From Bolinopsis microptera (Eukaryota; Ctenophora; Tentaculata; Lobata; Bolinopsidae): DNA of 64,000 bases. Positions 45,326 through 55,755 of the stretch are shown piece by piece. Both the position numbers and the translations under genes were made by a program. Every line of letters starts with the position of its first letter. The stretch's first letter is position 1. The stretch covers positions 13,535,837-13,599,836 of the forward strand of contig NC_087073.1 in NCBI RefSeq assembly GCF_026151205.1. The letters are read 5' to 3'. The notes under the pieces are model-generated. The model was not told where the DNA came from. It saw only the letters and a list, made by a program, of their open reading frames with translations, and ran no database searches.

Positions 45326-46976
45326 TAGAATTATAACACCCATATATTATGCATAACAATCATTTCTGAACTGAAATGTATATATTTTCAATTGTTTTCC
45401 AAGCACTTTGATATCAGCAGGTAGTCAAACAGAAGCAGGGGTGTAGGAAGATGGGGGGCCTTATTTGGCCTATCCTGCTTAAATGCAGTCTAACTGCACG
45501 ATAGTTGCCCCTTGTAGTCTACATTTACATTCCTCATTGCTAGAATTCATTCCTTAAAACAAATTTTCCAAAAATTGTTCCAGATTCTCCCTCCTTGCTC
45601 CCTCTTTGAGAGTGAGACCTATTACTATACTGTAAGCATATTTTTCAAAATTTGCAGGAATTTTCCTTTGACCCTTAAATTGGCACAACAAAATCTTGCT
45701 GGATTTATCATTTCACATTGCTAGAGTTCGATTCTGGATGCAAATTTCCTGAATTTTTTTTCGAGAAAATACAATATGCATCCCTTTTCGAACAAAACTT
45801 ATTTCGCAAGATCAAGAGCTGCTTACAGGCCCTAACATACCTTTAAAATCGTATCATTTGAATCGTTCTTGAAACTGTGTTTGAAAATGATCTCTATTGC
45901 CAAATTGCTCAGTTATTTTGGCCCCCTCATGAAGAAAATCATTCCTACACCCCTGAACAGAAGAAAGTCCTCCGCAATAACGACTGCAAAGAGGATGAAA
46001 TGATAAAACTCCCCTGCTGAATATCGAGGAAACGAAATAGCCTTGAAACCCATGTCAGATATCGAATATTTAGAAATTGCATCATTTGATGGCAATTTAG
46101 AATACATTTTCACTACATAATATTATAAGGGTATAAGGTTCAATACAAGACTCCCTCTCCTCGGCTGTGATTGGATAAACAAGTATAAACTTAACTATAA
46201 AGCTAGGTAAAAAGCTACAAGCGTGCGCTTGCATGTTACTAAAACACATACAAAGTGTGTTCATTCTAACAAACTTCAAAATCAATAACCAGAATTGAGT
46301 CATCAACATACAAAACGTTTTTATATTTTGGCAAAAAATCATTTGTTGACCATTTAAAATGAGTAGGTTTAATTACTCAACTTTTTCTTCAACATATTAA
46401 ATTGTTACATTCAGCAACATTAAGCTCAATGTAATGAAACAGACGATGAGCACATTTATATGGCTATGCACTGAATATTATCAATAAATACTTTCCACTG
46501 AACCAATTCCTTGTTTATTAAACATGGTATTTATTATTTAACCGTGAACCCACCACTATATAATCTAGTCTGGATAATATCTAGTACACAAACAGGGCTT
46601 ACAGTACAGGAGACAATAGCTGACCCGTGAAATCTAAGGCGATAGTATTGTACAATAAAAAACCAGCAATTAAGTCTTGTGACTTGTTTCCACACGAGTT
46701 AAGGAAGTGGTCACCTATTATTTCCTGTACTGTAGTTATGTGACAAAAAGATCCACAACAACATAATATGGTCACAGCAAAGTGTAAAGTTTTATGGAAC
46801 TATGATGCTTACAATCAATATTTTGGATACAGGTATCTTTCTAAAAAATTAGAGATGAAGGTCTCTTTTAACTTTTGAGATCTCTTTTAACAGCACGTTA
46901 TGAAAAAGTGACTCCACTGCAGTTACCTTGGCTGCACTGCAGACAAATCTTCCAATTTCAAACCTGTTCAACTTCC
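45326..46976. other. no exon recognised; 3' side of the bHLH-PAS gene
   Basis: No coding exon was identified. A minus-strand AATAAA (TTTATT at about 46514) could end the bHLH-PAS transcript. ORFs at 45913-46113 and 46097-46342 show no domain. Confidence 0.45.
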
Positions 46977-48352
46977 TCAGTCAAGTTTCTGTGAGGGGCT
47001 CGTACTATTGGTCATGAAGCTTGGCATCAAAGACAGCCAGGCATCATTACTTTGTATAAACTCAAGATGATCAACAATACTTTTGTCCTGTAGACAATCA
47101 GTGGATTTTGAGAAAGCAAATGGCCAGCTGTATGTAACTAGAATCATATCTCCTGACTGCGTTTGAAAAGGATACATTTTTGTCAGGGTAATGAGCCACC
47201 TGACATCGTCCGCAGACTCCGATTTACAGAGCAGTCTGAAAACATGCTCAGAGTAACCATGCTCCAGTAGTCGCTTGTCGAGATCTTGTAATTGAATTAG
47301 GTCCACTGGATGGACATGGGCAAAGATATCATCAGCATCAAACTTATCATAACCTAAGAGCTGATCGATGTAGAAGTGTCGTGTAAGGAGGGTGAAATCA
47401 GCACTTACCAAAACTTCTTTGTTCCAGAAAATTCCTCCGGGGTTATAGTAAATAGCATCTTTCATTTCCAGATATCCGAGGTACATTTTGTTTCCTGAAA
47501 AATTAATATCTAGAAACACAACAAGTGATACTTTTTACAGTTAAAGTTTCGTGCAAAAATATTGCAAACTGAGATATTGGGGAATTTGCTCATTTTTGGT
47601 GGTCTTTTCAATCAGGGTGACAAAAATGCTGTGCACTGTAGTCTGTACTAGATTTACATCCAACTAAAGGAAATAATATTTCTGCAGAAATAAAGTATTA
47701 AAGACACAATATATAAATTGTTACTGTGTAATTATGGCTTACCATTAGAATCAGTAAGTAATTTGCCATTCCATAGAATACTGACAGCTTCTTTCCCAGA
47801 TGGTTTCTGTACATCAATGTAGCCAACCCATCGCAAGATTTTACACTTGAAAACTCTGTCTAGGATTCTTTTACTGTCATGACTTAGTATCACCTTGATG
47901 TCCTCACCAACAATCGGTTCTATCAACCCAAGCCGGTTTAAGAGATTCCGAGATGTGTATAAAATTCTTCCAGATTCTTCAAAACCGATTCCCGCTAAAT
48001 TCCAGACATTCATCAAAAGATCAATAGGGAACTCTTCCATCAAAAATTTGGACTGTTTTGCAAAGCTGATAACTGCTGGAGACAACTCGTTATCAATAGT
48101 GTCAAAAGTCTCAACATCAACATACAGCTCTTCACTGTTCGAGTTAGTTATTTCATCAAGGATCTTCTTACATTTGGTTTTTTCGAGATATTTGATGAGC
48201 TGCAGAGTAGAGGTTGTCATTGACAAGCATCTATTTGTGTTGAGCCTCTCGTCATACACATATTTGTTTAGATGTTCGATCAAGTTCCTGAATTGCTGCC
48301 TGTTATTTTTTGCTCGGACTCGTTCATTAGATCGTTTTATTTCCACATTCAT
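46977..48352 (-). CDS. bHLH-PAS protein, CLOCK-like, divergent (2 exons)
   Basis: Exons 47743-48352 and 46977-47494 join over a 248-bp GT-AG intron (donor AATG/GTAAGC, acceptor TTTTTCAG/GAAAC; an alternative acceptor 17 bp earlier is also in frame-compatible context only if phase allows) to give 375 residues. The ATG is preceded in frame by TGA. Residues 6-58 form a bHLH domain (AKNNRQQFRNLIEHL ... STLQLIKYLEK). About 110-200 is PAS-A (LLMNVWNLAGIGFEESGRIL, then ILYTSRNLLNRLGL). About 245-330 is PAS-B (DFTLLTRHFYIDQLLGYDKF, then DIFAHVHPVDL). The helix-loop-helix aligns best with CLOCK/NPAS2 (RRDQFNVLIKEL against NRQQFRNLIEHL). The basic region has lost the E-box-contacting Glu (Ala here) and one Arg (Asn). 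No C-terminal activation domain is present. Family is firm; orthology is not. Confidence 0.8.
47495..47742 (-). other. intron of the bHLH-PAS gene
   Basis: Donor GTAAGC at 47742 and acceptor TTTCAG ending at 47495. A stretch at about 47548-47612 (GCAAAAATATTGCAAACTGA, GATATTGGGGAATTTGCTCA, TTTTTGGTGGTCTTTTC) resembles the arm of the palindromic element at 43959-45321 near 44795-44870, so part of the intron may be an old fragment of that family. Confidence 0.7.
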
Positions 48353-48499
48353 AGCTCAGTCAATTCTCTCCACGATAGTTAGTAAAGAGGACATTTATCA
48401 TGAGTCTACCACTGAAAAGTAGGTATTAATTTATTACATTAAACATTATTATTCTTCTCAAATCCATTTAAAGAATTATCAGTAATGGGATGATTAAAG

Positions 48500-49925
48500 A
48501 ACTGTTAAAGGGATATTCGCAGGCCACTCAACCTCACATGCACTCCACAAATCAGTTGATTCAATCACAACATCAACATCCAGTGGTAATCATGTTCTAG
48601 GAATCTTTATTGACCTAAGCAAAGCTTTTGACACTCTTGACCATGGCATTCTCCTGAGGAAACTGGAAAATTATGGGGTTAGAGGTCTAGCTCTAGGACT
48701 TCTAAAAAGCTATTTATCCGATAGATCACAGTATGTTTCATTTCTCAACACTACATCAGAGACTATGAATGTAAAATATGGAGTTCCCCAAGGTTCCATA
48801 CTAGGCCCTCTACTTTTCTTATTATATATGAACGACATAATAAACTGTTACAAAGGCGATGAATGCAAATTTGTGCTCTATGCTGATGACACAAATATAT
48901 TTATCACTGGACCGTCCAAAGAATCAACATACTTGAAGGCCAATAAAGTTCTTGATTTCGTATGCAAATTCATGAGAAGTAATCTCTTACATATAAATAT
49001 GTCTAAATGCTGCTACATACATTTTCTACCTGCATATGAATCTGATGAAACCTGCGCCAGAGTTAGGCCGTATGCCAATGAATATGACAAATCACAAGGA
49101 ATATTTATAAATGGACACAAAATTGTCAAGGTTAGCAACACCAAATTTCTTGGTGTAGTAATTGATGAAAAACTTAGCTGGGGCCCACATATAGAATATC
49201 TAAGAAAAAAAATTAGGTCCACTACAGGAGCACTTAACAGGATTAAACATTCAGTTCCAGGGGAACACTACCAAAAAATATACTCTGCATTATTGGAATC
49301 ACATCTTGCTTACGGAATAAGTGTTTGGGGCTCAGCCCTCAAAGACCAACCAAACGATAAGCTGTTCATAACTCAGAAACGTTGTATAAGAATCCTTTTT
49401 GGAGACCTAAATGCATACCTTGACAAACATGCCACTTGTGCACGAGCCAGACCTTATACAAAACAGAGGTTAGGAGCTGCTTTTTTCGAAAAGGAGCACA
49501 CCAAGCCCATTTTTAATCGACTAAAATTGCTTACTGTTCAAAACTTGTACAAATACCACTGTATATCTGAGATATTTCGAATTATGAAATTTCGCACTCC
49601 ATACTCGTTGTATTGTACTATAGACTCATCAAAACGTGATACAAGTAATGTCATAATCCTCCCAAGAAAAACCAACACGTTTCTTTATATAGCCTCCAAA
49701 TTGTGGAATAGCATACATAAACGGATTCTAAATGAGAATGGGGAAATCCTCACTACTTCTGTATCTTTGGTTAAATTACGCTGTAAAAGTATCATCCTGG
49801 GATCCCAATCCATCAACAATAATAACACCTGGACTTACCACAACTTTCACATCGCCCCTCACTCAGTCACAGACCAAACCAGTTCATCACTCACTCACCA
49901 AATTGCCGACCCAATATCTATTTAA
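48500..49925 (+). pseudogene. 5'-truncated LINE reverse transcriptase (CR1/Jockey-group)
   Basis: One continuous frame, without its start, runs from GHSTSHALHKSVDSI (about 48515) through FIDLSKAFDTLDHGIL (RT motif A region), GVPQGSILGPLLF (motif B) and YADDTNIF (motif C, about 48880) to the thumb and C-terminal region (KFLGVVIDEKLSWGPHI; KRCIRILFGD; ASKLWNSI). The endonuclease and N-terminal RT are missing, as expected for a 5'-truncated retrotransposition. The frame is intact, so the copy is fairly young. It is the same family as the remnant at 61272-62094 (shared CCYIHFLP/CCYMYFSP, CIRILFGD, CARARP). It starts only 150 bp from the bHLH-PAS start codon. Confidence 0.85.
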
Positions 49926-50479
49926 GTGGCGAAAATTTTCTAGACAAATGACATATCGATATTGCTGCAGCAGATACAAATACCAACATTATTATATTCC
50001 CAAACGTTTGAACCATTAAATTAACTAGGAAATTCAATCCTCAACTTAACATTTACTGTTTTAAACTGATATGATGAGATTAACTTAACTTATTTATTTA
50101 TTTTTTACATACTCCTTCTTAGTGTGGTGACTTGGGGTCCATAAATATAACAATACAAGCTGATAAACCAAAAAGAACAACTGGGGTAGGTAGGTAGCCC
50201 TGGTGGGTGCGTAAACTTTACGGTCTGCTCTCTCCAAGATCAGCCTGCTTCTCCATTTTACCGTGAAGCCTAATTTCTAGTTTCTATAAATACAATGCAA
50301 GTGCAGGTTTACTAATCTTAATCTACTTAACAACTCAATAGCCCAAGTCACCATACCCGTTGTATATTCCATGGTAATAGAAGAACTAAAGTTTTTCAAA
50401 TTGTTGCTATAATTGATTTAAATAAAAAATTGTTGTTTTCTTGAAAAATTGTTGTTTTCTTGCAGAAGAAGCGAAAAAT
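49926..50479. other. LINE 3' flank; no gene
   Basis: Probably the 3' UTR of the preceding LINE, then unassigned sequence. No poly(A) or other clear end was found. Confidence 0.4.
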
Positions 50480-51000
50480 TATACTAACCAAAAGATCATT
50501 AAAAATGAGGTTAAGTACCTTGGTATAACCCTCGACTTGAAGCTTCTCAGGAGACACCACATAGATGCCACTTTCAACAAAGCTATCAGAAACCTGCACA
50601 CTATAAGATCCGTATGAAGCAAAAAATGGGGACTCAAACCATAGATCAGCTCTACTCCTGATCACAGGAGCCATCTCCTCCTCACCGACCTGCTACCTAG
50701 AGGTCCTCACTGAACTCCCTCCTCTTGACCTTAGGATTCACTCCATTTCTCAGGCTTAACATCAATTTGTCAGCCACCAACGGACTTAGAGACGGAAAGC
50801 TTAAATTTCACTCTATCCTTCTCTCCTACCAGCTCAAGAAGATACTACCACCTCTTGACCTATTAGACATAGCACCAGCTTTGCTCAACCTCTCACAATC
50901 CTTCAAAACGGAAATACTCCAACGCTCTCTAGCCCTAGTCCAGATTCCGCTCCTCCATAAAGCGGACACATTGTTGGTTACACTGACGGCTCGGTGAAGA
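50480..51000 (+). pseudogene. decayed Jockey/I-type LINE fragment with RNase H start
   Basis: Translation with several stops gives EVKYLGITLDLKLLRRHHI and KAIRNLHTIRSV, the conserved post-RT segment of many non-LTR elements, and at 50973-50999 VGYTDGSVK, the first acidic motif of a retroelement RNase H domain. The order matches LINEs that carry a C-terminal RNase H (I/Jockey group). The element is broken by frameshifts and ends right after this motif in an A-run. Confidence 0.6.
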
Positions 51001-51711
51001 AAAAAAAAATGTGTAGTTACTTAAAATAGACAATAATACATTTTCTGTTGAAAATGTTTAGCACAGTTAAATTTAAGTATCTCTACTTTTTGTAATCTAG
51101 ACACTTATTTTACTTCGGAGTATTCCAACAGCCATATTGTTACCCCACATCCAGAAAGTTTTATATTTCCTCCCAGATGCGTTTTTTCTAAATTCTGTGG
51201 CCCGCTTGCTTCGCTCGCAAGTTTGCCTTTTTTTTTCTGTGGCCCCTTTTTTTCTGTGGCCCGCGGGGGCTAGGGAGGCGCAGCCCCCCGGAATTTTTTT
51301 GCGAAATAGGGTGTTTTAGACGACATTTGGCATTAAAGAAATTTGTAGGACAGCAATAAACTGGGATTGAAAAGAATCAAGTACTCACGTAAATTTGGTA
51401 ACTTCACAACAGCAATCTGCATTCTCCAATCAGAATATTTCACTGTGTTCCAAAACTGACAGGATGTTCCTCTTTGATTTTTATACAATCGAAAATTTCC
51501 TCAATTAATTTGTCTTTATTCCAAAAAAATATTTTGAAATTTAGGAGTAATATATAATAACTTCTCAAAAATTTCCTCTTTTTCTCAAAAATTTCCTCTA
51601 TTTCCTCTTATTTCCTCCCAGGCTGCCTGGCAAGATGGCGTGTTTCTGGATGTGGGATTGTTACACAAGTGCAACCAGCCAATTACAGGAAGCCGAAGGA
51701 TTTGTTTTTAG
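51001..51711. other. no gene; partial inverted repeat around 51150/51640
   Basis: CCCACATCCAGAAA near 51145 is mirrored by TTTCTGGATGTGGG near 51642, bracketing sequence with repeated CTGTGGCCCGC words and CTTGCTTCGCTCGCAAG. This may be another MITE, but the arms are short and the ends undefined. Confidence 0.4.
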
Positions 51712-51971
51712 CCAGTGACGGTTAAGGTAGACTTGTGTACCATACTTTCTTCGCCCAAGACTTTGCTGCAATGTGCAGCTCCTCATTTAACCCTCACACC
51801 CGATTTCTCAAGTATTCGGCTGAGTAGACCGGGGGGCTGCATAGACCACTCACGATCTCGATCCTTAGCTGAATGTCAACGACACTCACCCCACGACCAG
51901 GCAGGCAGTGGGATTTGAACCCGCAACCTCACGATTGCAAAGCTGGCTAACCAACTGCGCTACCTGGCCGT
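51712..51971 (-). mobile_element. tRNA-derived SINE, copy 2
   Basis: The minus strand has a perfect A-box TAGCGCAGTTGG (51951-51962) and perfect B-box GGTTCAAATCC (51911-51921) inside a tRNA-like head. The anticodon stem does not pair well, so this is a SINE head and not a functional tRNA. The body carries AGCTAAGGATC (51860-51870) and TACTCAGCCGAAT (51814-51826), shared with the SINE at 33114-33365 although heads and tails differ. Confidence 0.75.
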
Positions 51972-51975
51972 TAAA

Positions 51976-52279
51976 ACTATAATTCAAAGAATTATTTCTG
52001 TCTGTATGTACACTGTACGACCACCCACGTGCAAATCAAACGAAAAATATGAACTTGCGTAGTAACTGCATGGTAACGAGGGTTATTACACAGTTACACG
52101 CACGTGCAATGATTGTTCAAACGTCATTTTTATCGGTTTTGTTGATATTACGCTGTGTTTAGTACAAACAACATTTTAATTGGCTGTATCTTCGGTTGTG
52201 TAGGATATTTTTTGACGCGATTTAAACTTACTAACAAAAAATACTATCAGCTTCCTCCCTGTGACCACGGGTTTTCTAG
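51976..52279 (+). mobile_element. Helitron-like non-autonomous element, copy 2
   Basis: Shares most of its length with 6258-6563, ends with CACGGGTTTTCTAG followed by T, and lacks the first few bases (begins ACTATAATTC). It abuts the tRNA head of the SINE copy 2. Confidence 0.6.
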
Positions 52280-52335
52280 TTTAAGTATAAAAGGTCATTC
52301 AAACAATATATACAACAACATAGTAATTAAATCAA

Positions 52336-52410
52336 GTGATGCAGTTGGCAGAGCACAATCAATTCAAGTGTTGCAATTAACAGAGTACAAGGATGCATAT
52401 AGGAAAGCAA
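52336..52410 (+). repeat. 25-bp motif, inverse partner at 56788-56812
   Basis: GTGATGCAGTTGGCAGAGCA plus CAATC is found here, followed at once by a diverged second copy (GTGTTGCAATTAACAGAGTA). The same 25 bp with one change occurs in inverse orientation at 56788-56812, on the far side of the large LINE. It resembles a tRNA A-box (TTGGCAGAGC) but no B-box follows. Confidence 0.7.
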
Positions 52411-52882
52411 AGTAACATTTTAAAAATCTGCTTGTGATCAAGATAAACTGCTAAAGTTTTCTTAGGTTAAAAGGCTTTGTTTTTAAATGTGCTGTGCACA
52501 AGAAAGACTCATCTTACGTTTTGGGATTGACCTGCAGTCTCAAAATTCTACACTACCAAATTTAATACCACAGTAGTACTAGAGCAATCCATGCAATTCT
52601 CTCTGTGAATGAAGAAAATACAGCTTACTGTAGGAGCTCAGATTTCCACTAAAATACTGCACTGGTCAGTGCACAATGCCACAATTAATTAATTAAAATT
52701 GAAATTTAAAAACACCACTATTAAGCGTACACTTTTACTCAGCAGTGTCACTACAACTAGTTTACAAAAATACTTTTAAAACTATATATCAAAAGCAAAA
52801 TAAAGTTCTATGTATAAATTCGTTCATAAAACTTCCAAAAAGCTAATATAATTTAGATAAGTCAAAGAGAGGGTTAAAATTA

Positions 52883-55696
52883 TTAATAAAACATTTTTGC
52901 TACCTCAGTGTCAGATAAAGTAAACAAATAAGTCTTCAGTGCGGACTTAAACGCCTCAACAGAATAACATTGTTTAACTGAGTCTGGTAGTGCATTAAAA
53001 ACTCGTGGACCAACCACACTAAAACTATGATCACCAAAACCCTTGGTTGAACGATAAGGGACTATGAGCCTAACAGTGTGTCCATGGTGAGCATACTTAA
53101 ACATATCTTGAAGGTACAGTGGCGCTATTCCATTAATAGCCTTAAAAGATAGGAGACATATTTTAAAAATCACTCTTTTAGGTATATTAAGCCAGTGCAA
53201 TTTATCAAGATCGTCGCCTAGGTGATCAAATTTATATTTTCCAGTTACTGCTTTTGCACAGGCATTTTGAATAAGCTGTAGTTGATGTATGAGGTACTTG
53301 GAGATGCCGTAAAACATGGTGTTACAGTAGTCCAAACAAGAAACAACGAGGCTATTAACAATTGTCTTAAGCTGTTTTGTAGTCAGCAGAAACCGTATCT
53401 TAGTGAGGTTGCGTAGTGTTAGGAAACATTTCTTCTTCAACTCAACAACATGGTTGCTCATAGTAAGCCCAGAGTCCATATGTATCCCAAGATTCTTAAC
53501 TGTGCTCACAAATCGAATAGTTGTGTCACTCCCAAAATTCACTCCCTTTATATTGATCTCTCGTAGGACGGACATAGGACCAAAAACGATTATCTGTGTT
53601 TTACTGTCATTCATTGCTAGAAAGTATTTTTTCATCCAAGCTCTAATAGATGCAAAGCATCCCCTGAGCTTAGAGAGTAACGTTTCGCACTGGTTGATGG
53701 GTTTAAATCTCTTTAAGATCTGGTGGTCATCTGCATACCCATAAATTGTGAAGTCCATTCCTTGTACAAATCTATAGATGGATCTGATATAAAGGTTAAA
53801 CAGAACAGGTCCCAGAACTGAGCCCTGAGGAACACCAAACTTAATAACTATTTCTTCAGAGAGAGTAGAACCAAGTCGAATTCTCTGAGCACGACCTTTT
53901 AGAAAGCTAGTAAACCATTTTAACACAGTGCCCCTTAGTCCTATCTCCTTCATGAGAATGTTCAGTAAGACATCATGGTCTACAGTATCAAACGCCGCCG
54001 ATAGGTCAAGCATCATGACAACTGTAGCACTCTTTTCATCTGATGCAACTAGAAGATCATTCCATATTCTGATCAATAATGTTTCTGTGCTGAAGGTCTT
54101 CTTGTATGCAGACTGTTCTGGGCAGTGGAGATTATGCTTATCTAAGTGATCGTTTAGGCGCTTTAACACCACTCTCTCGATTAGCTTCCCAAGGAAAGTG
54201 AGGTTTGAGACAGGGCGAAAGTTTTTCAAGACATTAGGATCAAGAGAGTTACTTTTCAGGAGGGGAACAATATCAGCAAGTTTGACTCCGTCCATTGAAC
54301 CTTGAGATAAGGATGCATTAACAATCTGTAGAAGTAATGGTAGCAGAATGCTGATGTTCTCTTTAAGCAGTGTAGTAGGTAAGATGTCAGAAGGTGAACA
54401 TTTGATACCAAACTCGTCAATGATTTCCTTTAGCTCATCTAATGTGACAGGTTCAAAGGTAGACCAGTGGTAGGATTCGGGAGCTTCAGCAGAAGAGTCT
54501 GATGGAAGAGTAAACCGATCATGATCCATATCTTTCCTAATGTTATCAATCTTAGATGTAAAGTAGGCGTTAAAGTCTGCTGCTAGCTTTGGAAGATCAT
54601 CTGTGTAATCTGGCAGAGGATTAGATTGTTTACGGTCTAAATTTCTATTGACCAGCTGCCACAAAGTTCTTGGGTTGCCTTTAGAGTTTTCTACCATATT
54701 CTTAAAGTACTCCTTCTTCTTCAGATCAGCCATTTTAGAACATTCTGAGCTGATGTCTCTAAACATGATTTTATCTTCAAGCGTTGCTGTTGGTTTACGA
54801 GTTTTTGCCTCGGCTTTTCTTCTCAGCTTTCTGTAGTCCCTGTATTCATTATCAAACCAAGGTGCAGAATCAATAACAGAAACCTTCTTGGAGACTATTG
54901 GAGCATGCTCATCTAGGAGTTCAGCACACAAGTCGTTCAAGTTGGCAACAGATGCACTCATATCAGTAGTTCCAATTTTCCCAAGATCAATCAAGTTTAC
55001 TATATCGAAGAGATCACTGGTAAATTGGTCATCATCCACAGTCTTCAAATTTCTGTAAGTGATATCTTTAAAATATTTCTTTTCGAATTCCAAAGAGAAG
55101 TCACAATAGACTGGAAAATGATCTGATCCATGCCTATTCACACTATCAACCAAAACCTTGCATTGAAGCTGATTCTTGATAGAGAAGCAGAAGATTTGGT
55201 CTAGTGATCCACCAGCAACATGGGTTGGTTCATTAACATGATGATTAAATCCGTAAGACAGAAATAAGTAAAGCGTCTTCCTAACAAGCTTGTCATTCTT
55301 ATTCTCAAAATGAATGTTCAAGTCCCCAGCAATGACGAGACAATCACACTTCATGGTGATGGCTGACAGAAGTAAATCAAGTTCCTGATGAAAGATAGAG
55401 GAGAGATAACCAGGTCGATACAAAGAGACAAACATGACCTTAGTGCCTGTTGCTGTTTTGATTGATGCAGCTGTGTACTCAAATGTAGAGAAAGTAGCAG
55501 AGCATTGGAACTGAGACATTGAGTATTCTCCCCTAAACAACAAAGCAGTTCCACCACCTTTTTTGTCTTTCCTGAAATTATGTATGATTCTGTAACCGTA
55601 AGACTTAATAATTGCAGTGGTGGGGCAGTTAACATCTGTTAGCCAAGTTTCACAGAATGCAGCAATATCAATGCTTTTGTCTGATAAGTTGCACAT
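52883..55696 (-). CDS. LINE ORF2: endonuclease and reverse transcriptase
   Basis: 937 residues from the first ATG; the frame stays open further upstream (LSCLKFFLFNPWSLVNKVND) into the end of ORF1. The N-terminal third is an APE-type endonuclease: CETWL (about 15-19), GDLNIH (about 124-129), SLDQIF (about 164) and SDHFPV (about 191-196). The reverse transcriptase spans about 440-720 with FRPVSNL, LDLSAAFDTVDHD (about 570), GVPQGSVLGPVLF (about 622) and the catalytic YADDH (about 652). The C-terminus has YLQDMFKY and LKTYLF. All catalytic motifs are present, so it could encode active enzyme for target-primed reverse transcription. The layout and sequence flavour place it in the CR1/L2 group. 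Confidence 0.9.
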   Translation of the reverse strand: MCNLSDKSIDIAAFCETWLTDVNCPTTAIIKSYGYRIIHNFRKDKKGGGTALLFRGEYSMSQFQCSATFSTFEYTAASIKTATGTKVMFVSLYRPGYLSSIFHQELDLLLSAITMKCDCLVIAGDLNIHFENKNDKLVRKTLYLFLSYGFNHHVNEPTHVAGGSLDQIFCFSIKNQLQCKVLVDSVNRHGSDHFPVYCDFSLEFEKKYFKDITYRNLKTVDDDQFTSDLFDIVNLIDLGKIGTTDMSASVANLNDLCAELLDEHAPIVSKKVSVIDSAPWFDNEYRDYRKLRRKAEAKTRKPTATLEDKIMFRDISSECSKMADLKKKEYFKNMVENSKGNPRTLWQLVNRNLDRKQSNPLPDYTDDLPKLAADFNAYFTSKIDNIRKDMDHDRFTLPSDSSAEAPESYHWSTFEPVTLDELKEIIDEFGIKCSPSDILPTTLLKENISILLPLLLQIVNASLSQGSMDGVKLADIVPLLKSNSLDPNVLKNFRPVSNLTFLGKLIERVVLKRLNDHLDKHNLHCPEQSAYKKTFSTETLLIRIWNDLLVASDEKSATVVMMLDLSAAFDTVDHDVLLNILMKEIGLRGTVLKWFTSFLKGRAQRIRLGSTLSEEIVIKFGVPQGSVLGPVLFNLYIRSIYRFVQGMDFTIYGYADDHQILKRFKPINQCETLLSKLRGCFASIRAWMKKYFLAMNDSKTQIIVFGPMSVLREINIKGVNFGSDTTIRFVSTVKNLGIHMDSGLTMSNHVVELKKKCFLTLRNLTKIRFLLTTKQLKTIVNSLVVSCLDYCNTMFYGISKYLIHQLQLIQNACAKAVTGKYKFDHLGDDLDKLHWLNIPKRVIFKICLLSFKAINGIAPLYLQDMFKYAHHGHTVRLIVPYRSTKGFGDHSFSVVGPRVFNALPDSVKQCYSVEAFKSALKTYLFTLSDTEVAKMFY

Positions 55697-55755
55697 AATA
55701 TCGTTTACTTTGTTAACAAGTGACCATGGATTGAAAAGGAAGAATTTCAGACAGC

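Noticed and set aside
51902-51971. tRNA gene on the minus strand (A- and B-box perfect)
   Set aside because: The anticodon stem does not pair properly and the sequence continues into a SINE body shared with another SINE.
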